NCBI RefSeq assembly: GCF_003010965.1
Contig: NZ_PGGM01000003.1
Location: 62,001 to 126,000 of the forward strand
Direction of reading: 5' to 3'
DNA from: Phyllobacterium sophorae
Lineage (GTDB): Bacteria; Pseudomonadota; Alphaproteobacteria; Rhizobiales; Rhizobiaceae
DNA length: 64,000 bases
A program made the position numbers and the translations under genes. The notes beneath the pieces were generated by a model, which was not told the origin of the DNA, did not search any database, and worked only from the letters and a program-made list of their open reading frames with translations. Positions 61,517-64,000 of the stretch are shown here, piece after piece. Position 1 is the first letter of the stretch; every line of letters starts with the position of its first letter.

Positions 61517-61544
61517 AAAAACGCCTGCCGCTTAAGCGTCAGGC
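61517..61544 (-). terminator. Intrinsic terminator of the minus-strand ABC operon
   Basis: On the minus strand GCCTG-A-CGCTT and AAGCG-G-CAGGC (61544-61523) form a stem interrupted by one mismatch, followed by TTTTT (61521-61517). It lies 16 bp after the ATPase stop. Confidence 0.65.
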
Positions 61545-61559
61545 AGCCAACGCGACGGT

Positions 61560-62396
61560 TTAGTGGTCGTCCAAAGACCCTTGCGCATAGAAATGGGCGC
61601 GGATCATTCGCGTATAGGAGGCAAATTCCGGGGTAGCCATTACATTCAACGAACGCGAGCGCGGCAAATCAATGTCATAAGTTGCCGCAATTGACCCTGG
61701 ACGTTCACTCATCACGATGACGCGGTCGGAAAGAAAGACTGCCTCCGGGATACTATGGGTAATGAGCAGGACTGTCTTTCGAGATTCAAGCCAGATGCGT
61801 TGAAGTTCGATGTTCATCTTCTCCCGGGTCATTGCATCCAATGCGCCGAACGGTTCGTCCATTAACATGACCGCCGGATCGTGCAGCAAGGCTCTGCAGA
61901 TCGACGCACGTTGCTGCATGCCGCCGGAAAGCTGCCATGGATATTTTTTCTCAAAGCCTTTCAGACCGGCCATCTCGATAAGCTGCTGCGCGCGCTTTCG
62001 CGCCGCAGCCATATCCATTCCCCGCATTTCGGCCTGAAGCAGAATATTGTTGCTCACATTCCGCCACGCCATGAGCACAGCATTTTGGAAAACAATGCCG
62101 ACATTCGTCTGTGGCCCAACGATGCGGCGGCCACCGATTCTTATTTCACCTCCTGAGGCGGGCGCGAGGCCGGCGACCAGTTTGAGCAACGTGCTCTTGC
62201 CGCAGCCCGAGGGACCGACCACGGAAACGAACTCACCTTCGTTGATGGAAAGGTCTATCGGGCGCAATGATTCCGTGGGGCCATCGCGCCCTGGATAGGT
62301 CTTCGTTACTCCCCGTACTTCGATTAACGGCACGTGGATTTTTGGAGGTTGGGCGGTTGGGCGCGCAGCGTCTTTCTTCATCGAAACAGCTAACAT
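61560..62396 (-). CDS. ABC transporter ATPase, nitrate/sulfonate/taurine type
   Basis: 278 aa. Walker A GPSGCGKST near residue 61, Q-loop IVFQNAVLMAWRNV, signature LSGGMQQRASICRALLHDP, Walker B VMLMDEPFGALDAMTREK and H-loop LLITHSIPEAVFL are typical of SsuB/TauB ATPases. It is last in a minus-strand operon (permease, binding protein, ATPase) and energises that importer. The substrate may be a sulfonate, pyrimidine precursor or similar; the family alone does not decide. Confidence 0.93.
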   Translation of the reverse strand: MLAVSMKKDAARPTAQPPKIHVPLIEVRGVTKTYPGRDGPTESLRPIDLSINEGEFVSVVGPSGCGKSTLLKLVAGLAPASGGEIRIGGRRIVGPQTNVGIVFQNAVLMAWRNVSNNILLQAEMRGMDMAAARKRAQQLIEMAGLKGFEKKYPWQLSGGMQQRASICRALLHDPAVMLMDEPFGALDAMTREKMNIELQRIWLESRKTVLLITHSIPEAVFLSDRVIVMSERPGSIAATYDIDLPRSRSLNVMATPEFASYTRMIRAHFYAQGSLDDH

Positions 62397-62406
62397 CCTC
62401 GACCTT

Positions 62407-63402
62407 TCACGGTAGAAACTCGTTCGTAAAGAACTTCGAAGCGTTCATCTCCGATTTGTCGATGCCACCGGTATCGACCATGGTTTGGATTGTCTTTTCC
62501 ATCGCCTGCGAGCTTACCCGAAGTGGCTTTTGGCCGACTGTATCCTGTGTATGGAACAGCGGGATGGCTGTTTTCAGCCCCGACATCAGGCTTTCCTTGG
62601 CACCCGCTTTGGGAAAGGCGACCAGCAACGCATCCACCGCCGCTTCGGGTTCCTTGACCGCATCCTCGAACGCCAGCGTCGCTGCCCGCAGGAACCGCCG
62701 GATCATTTCGGGGTGTTCTTTCAATGTAGCAGTATTGACGATAAACGACGATCCGACGCTGTCGACCCCGTGATCGGCAAAAAGCATCAAGCTGACCGGC
62801 TTCTTGGTGACGAATTCGATCTGGTTCCCCTGATCCGTCGCAAAACCAAGCAGGGCATCTGCTTGACCGTTGATGACTGCATTGATCTTCGTCTTCGCGT
62901 CGCCAGTCACCGTTTTGTAATCGGTGTCCTTTAGTCCATTCTTCTCCAAAAACAGCGGCCAGGCTTGCGATGGGGAGTCGCCCGCCGTCATCGCGATGGT
63001 TTTACCCCTGATGTCTGACGGTTGAAGTATCTTTTTTTCACTGAGGCTAATAACTGCGAAGGGGCTGCGCTCCAGGGCCGAACCGACCGATATGACTGGC
63101 GCGCCCTTTGAAACGAGCTTCATCATCGTGGTGATGTCGGCAAAGCCAATGGTTACGTTTTCCGCCGCGACGGCCTGGACGGTCGGTCCGGAACCCTTCC
63201 CCTCCTGTACTTCCAGGTCCAGCCCCTCTTTTTCAAAGTAACCCTTTTGCTTTCCCAGTAAAATGGGAGCATGCAAACCCGTCGCATACCAGTTCAGCAT
63301 GAGCGTTACCTTGTCGAGGGATTGTGCCCTCGCCGAGGCGACGACGATCGCCGTTACCATGGCGGCAGCGATGCAGGCCTTGAGCGAATTGCCGACTTTC
63401 AT
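62407..63402 (-). CDS. ABC transporter substrate-binding protein, NMT1/THI5-like
   Basis: 331 aa from the second of two tandem ATGs (63402), best spaced from AGGAGG. A signal peptide (KVGNSLKACIAAAMVTAIVV, cleavage near SARA-QS) precedes an NMT1/SsuA-type binding domain: VTLMLNWYATGLHAPILLGK, GYFEKEGLDLEVQEGKGSG, VTIGFADITTMM, and QADALLGFATDQG. LNWxxxxxHAP is a hallmark of THI5/NMT1-like proteins, which bind thiamine precursors, riboflavin precursors or pyrimidines. The exact ligand is open. It lies between the permease and the ATPase. Confidence 0.92.
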   Translation of the reverse strand: MKVGNSLKACIAAAMVTAIVVASARAQSLDKVTLMLNWYATGLHAPILLGKQKGYFEKEGLDLEVQEGKGSGPTVQAVAAENVTIGFADITTMMKLVSKGAPVISVGSALERSPFAVISLSEKKILQPSDIRGKTIAMTAGDSPSQAWPLFLEKNGLKDTDYKTVTGDAKTKINAVINGQADALLGFATDQGNQIEFVTKKPVSLMLFADHGVDSVGSSFIVNTATLKEHPEMIRRFLRAATLAFEDAVKEPEAAVDALLVAFPKAGAKESLMSGLKTAIPLFHTQDTVGQKPLRVSSQAMEKTIQTMVDTGGIDKSEMNASKFFTNEFLP

Positions 63403-63436
63403 CATTCTCCTCCTATGATGATTCACACCGAATTTG

Positions 63437-64000
63437 TTAATGCACTTGCGTGGAATCCAACCTGTTGGAGACATGCCACGGCAAAAGGTATTTCTCCAAC
63501 GCGTCGATAGTCATGAAGAGAATCACCCCCATGAGGGACAGGACGATCAATGCGGCAAACATCAGCGGCAGATCGAAGTTGCCGTTGGCACGCTGCAAGA
63601 CGTAACCGATACCCGCGTTTGATCCCACGAATTCGCCGACCACTGCGCCAACGACTGCCAAGGTAACGGATACCTTCATGCTGGAAAAAATAGCCGGCAT
63701 GGCATTCGGCAGGCTAACTTTGTAGAACATCTTCCAGCGTGAGCCGCCCATCGATCTGACAAGATCGACCATGTCGGCCTCCAGTGACTTGAACCCCATG
63801 ACTGTCGAAACCACCACGGGAAAGAAACCCAGCAGAAAGGCAACGATAATCTTTGGCAAAATGCCGAAGCCGAACCAGACGACAAACAACGGCGCTATCG
63901 CGACCTTGGGAACGCTTTGGGAGAAAACAAGCAAAGGGTAGAGGTAGCTTTCGACAGTTCGCGAATATGCAATCAGCATAGCAAGCGGAACGCCGATAAG
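63437..64000 (-). CDS. ABC transporter permease, SsuC/TauC type, 5' part beyond window
   Basis: About 187 C-terminal residues are in the window; the start lies past 64000. Hydrophobic helices and the EAA loop region (VDLVRSMGGSRWKMFYKVSLPNAMP) match permeases of the nitrate/sulfonate/taurine class, as does GAVVGEFVGSNAGIGYVL. It forms the channel for the adjacent NMT1-like binding protein and SsuB-type ATPase. Its stop is 34 bp before the binding-protein start. Confidence 0.93.
   Translation of the reverse strand, partial: LIGVPLAMLIAYSRTVESYLYPLLVFSQSVPKVAIAPLFVVWFGFGILPKIIVAFLLGFFPVVVSTVMGFKSLEADMVDLVRSMGGSRWKMFYKVSLPNAMPAIFSSMKVSVTLAVVGAVVGEFVGSNAGIGYVLQRANGNFDLPLMFAALIVLSLMGVILFMTIDALEKYLLPWHVSNRLDSTQVH

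Overview
The window looks like chromosomal DNA of an alphaproteobacterium of the order Hyphomicrobiales (Rhizobiales), most likely in or near the Rhizobiaceae or Phyllobacteriaceae. The grounds are an ExoY/ExoK-type exopolysaccharide cluster, an EcfG-like ECF sigma factor, an HWE histidine kinase, paired DUF892 proteins, a KatE catalase, transglutaminase-like pairs and many solute-binding ABC systems. No rRNA, tRNA or CRISPR array was recognised. Assignments come from reading motifs in the translated sequence, not from a database search.

Layout. 1-8.3 kb is an exopolysaccharide locus: a family 2 glycosyltransferase (cut by the window edge), a Wzz/BY-kinase-like chain-length protein and an ExoY-like priming transferase on the minus strand; two GT4 transferases, a Wzx-type flippase and a secreted GH16 glycanase on the plus strand. 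The two arms diverge from a palindrome-rich promoter region. 8.6-12.3 kb holds a Crp/Fnr regulator, a Gly/Asn-rich envelope protein and a NarL-type two-component pair. 12.5-18.0 kb mixes a small stress-type gene, remnants of a flavin monooxygenase and of a sulfonate-type binding protein, and an HxlR/YciI/SDR/quinone-reductase-like group. 18.5-22.4 kb is a decayed zone with a chain of long inverted repeats, a pentapeptide-repeat protein and three broken insertion sequences (two ISNCY-like, one IS30-like).

22.4-46 kb is the most distinctive part, an apparent general-stress island. It contains a small HD-domain phosphohydrolase with a DUF6766 membrane protein, a SnoaL-like protein, DUF763 with a broken DNA ligase, a frameshifted general stress flavin-binding protein, a 3-methyladenine glycosylase, an EcfG-like sigma factor, two DUF892 ferritin-like proteins, a KatE catalase, a glycosyltransferase/UDP-galactopyranose mutase fusion with a glycosidase-like partner, a Crp regulator, two transglutaminase-like proteins, an HWE kinase, DUF72, and two tiny disordered proteins. 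Thirteen starts in this island, plus the gene at 12.5-13.0 kb, lie behind sequences fitting GGAAC-N16/17-NGTT, the EcfG/RpoE2-type promoter of the alphaproteobacterial general stress response. The sigma gene itself has a near match. The inference is that the orphan sigma factor, or an EcfG encoded elsewhere, coordinates this island.

46-64 kb is metabolic: a PEP mutase/isocitrate lyase-family enzyme with an ICMT-like methyltransferase, a YCII protein, an MFS exporter behind a compact RNA fold and terminator, a cyclic-nucleotide-domain MscS channel, and a LacI-regulated sugar operon (Gfo/Idh/MocA dehydrogenase, TIM-barrel isomerase, CUT1 ABC transporter) with a canonical promoter and operator. 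It ends with a TetR regulator divergent from a saccharopine-dehydrogenase-like enzyme across a perfect operator, and a nitrate/sulfonate/NMT1-type ABC transporter running off the right edge.
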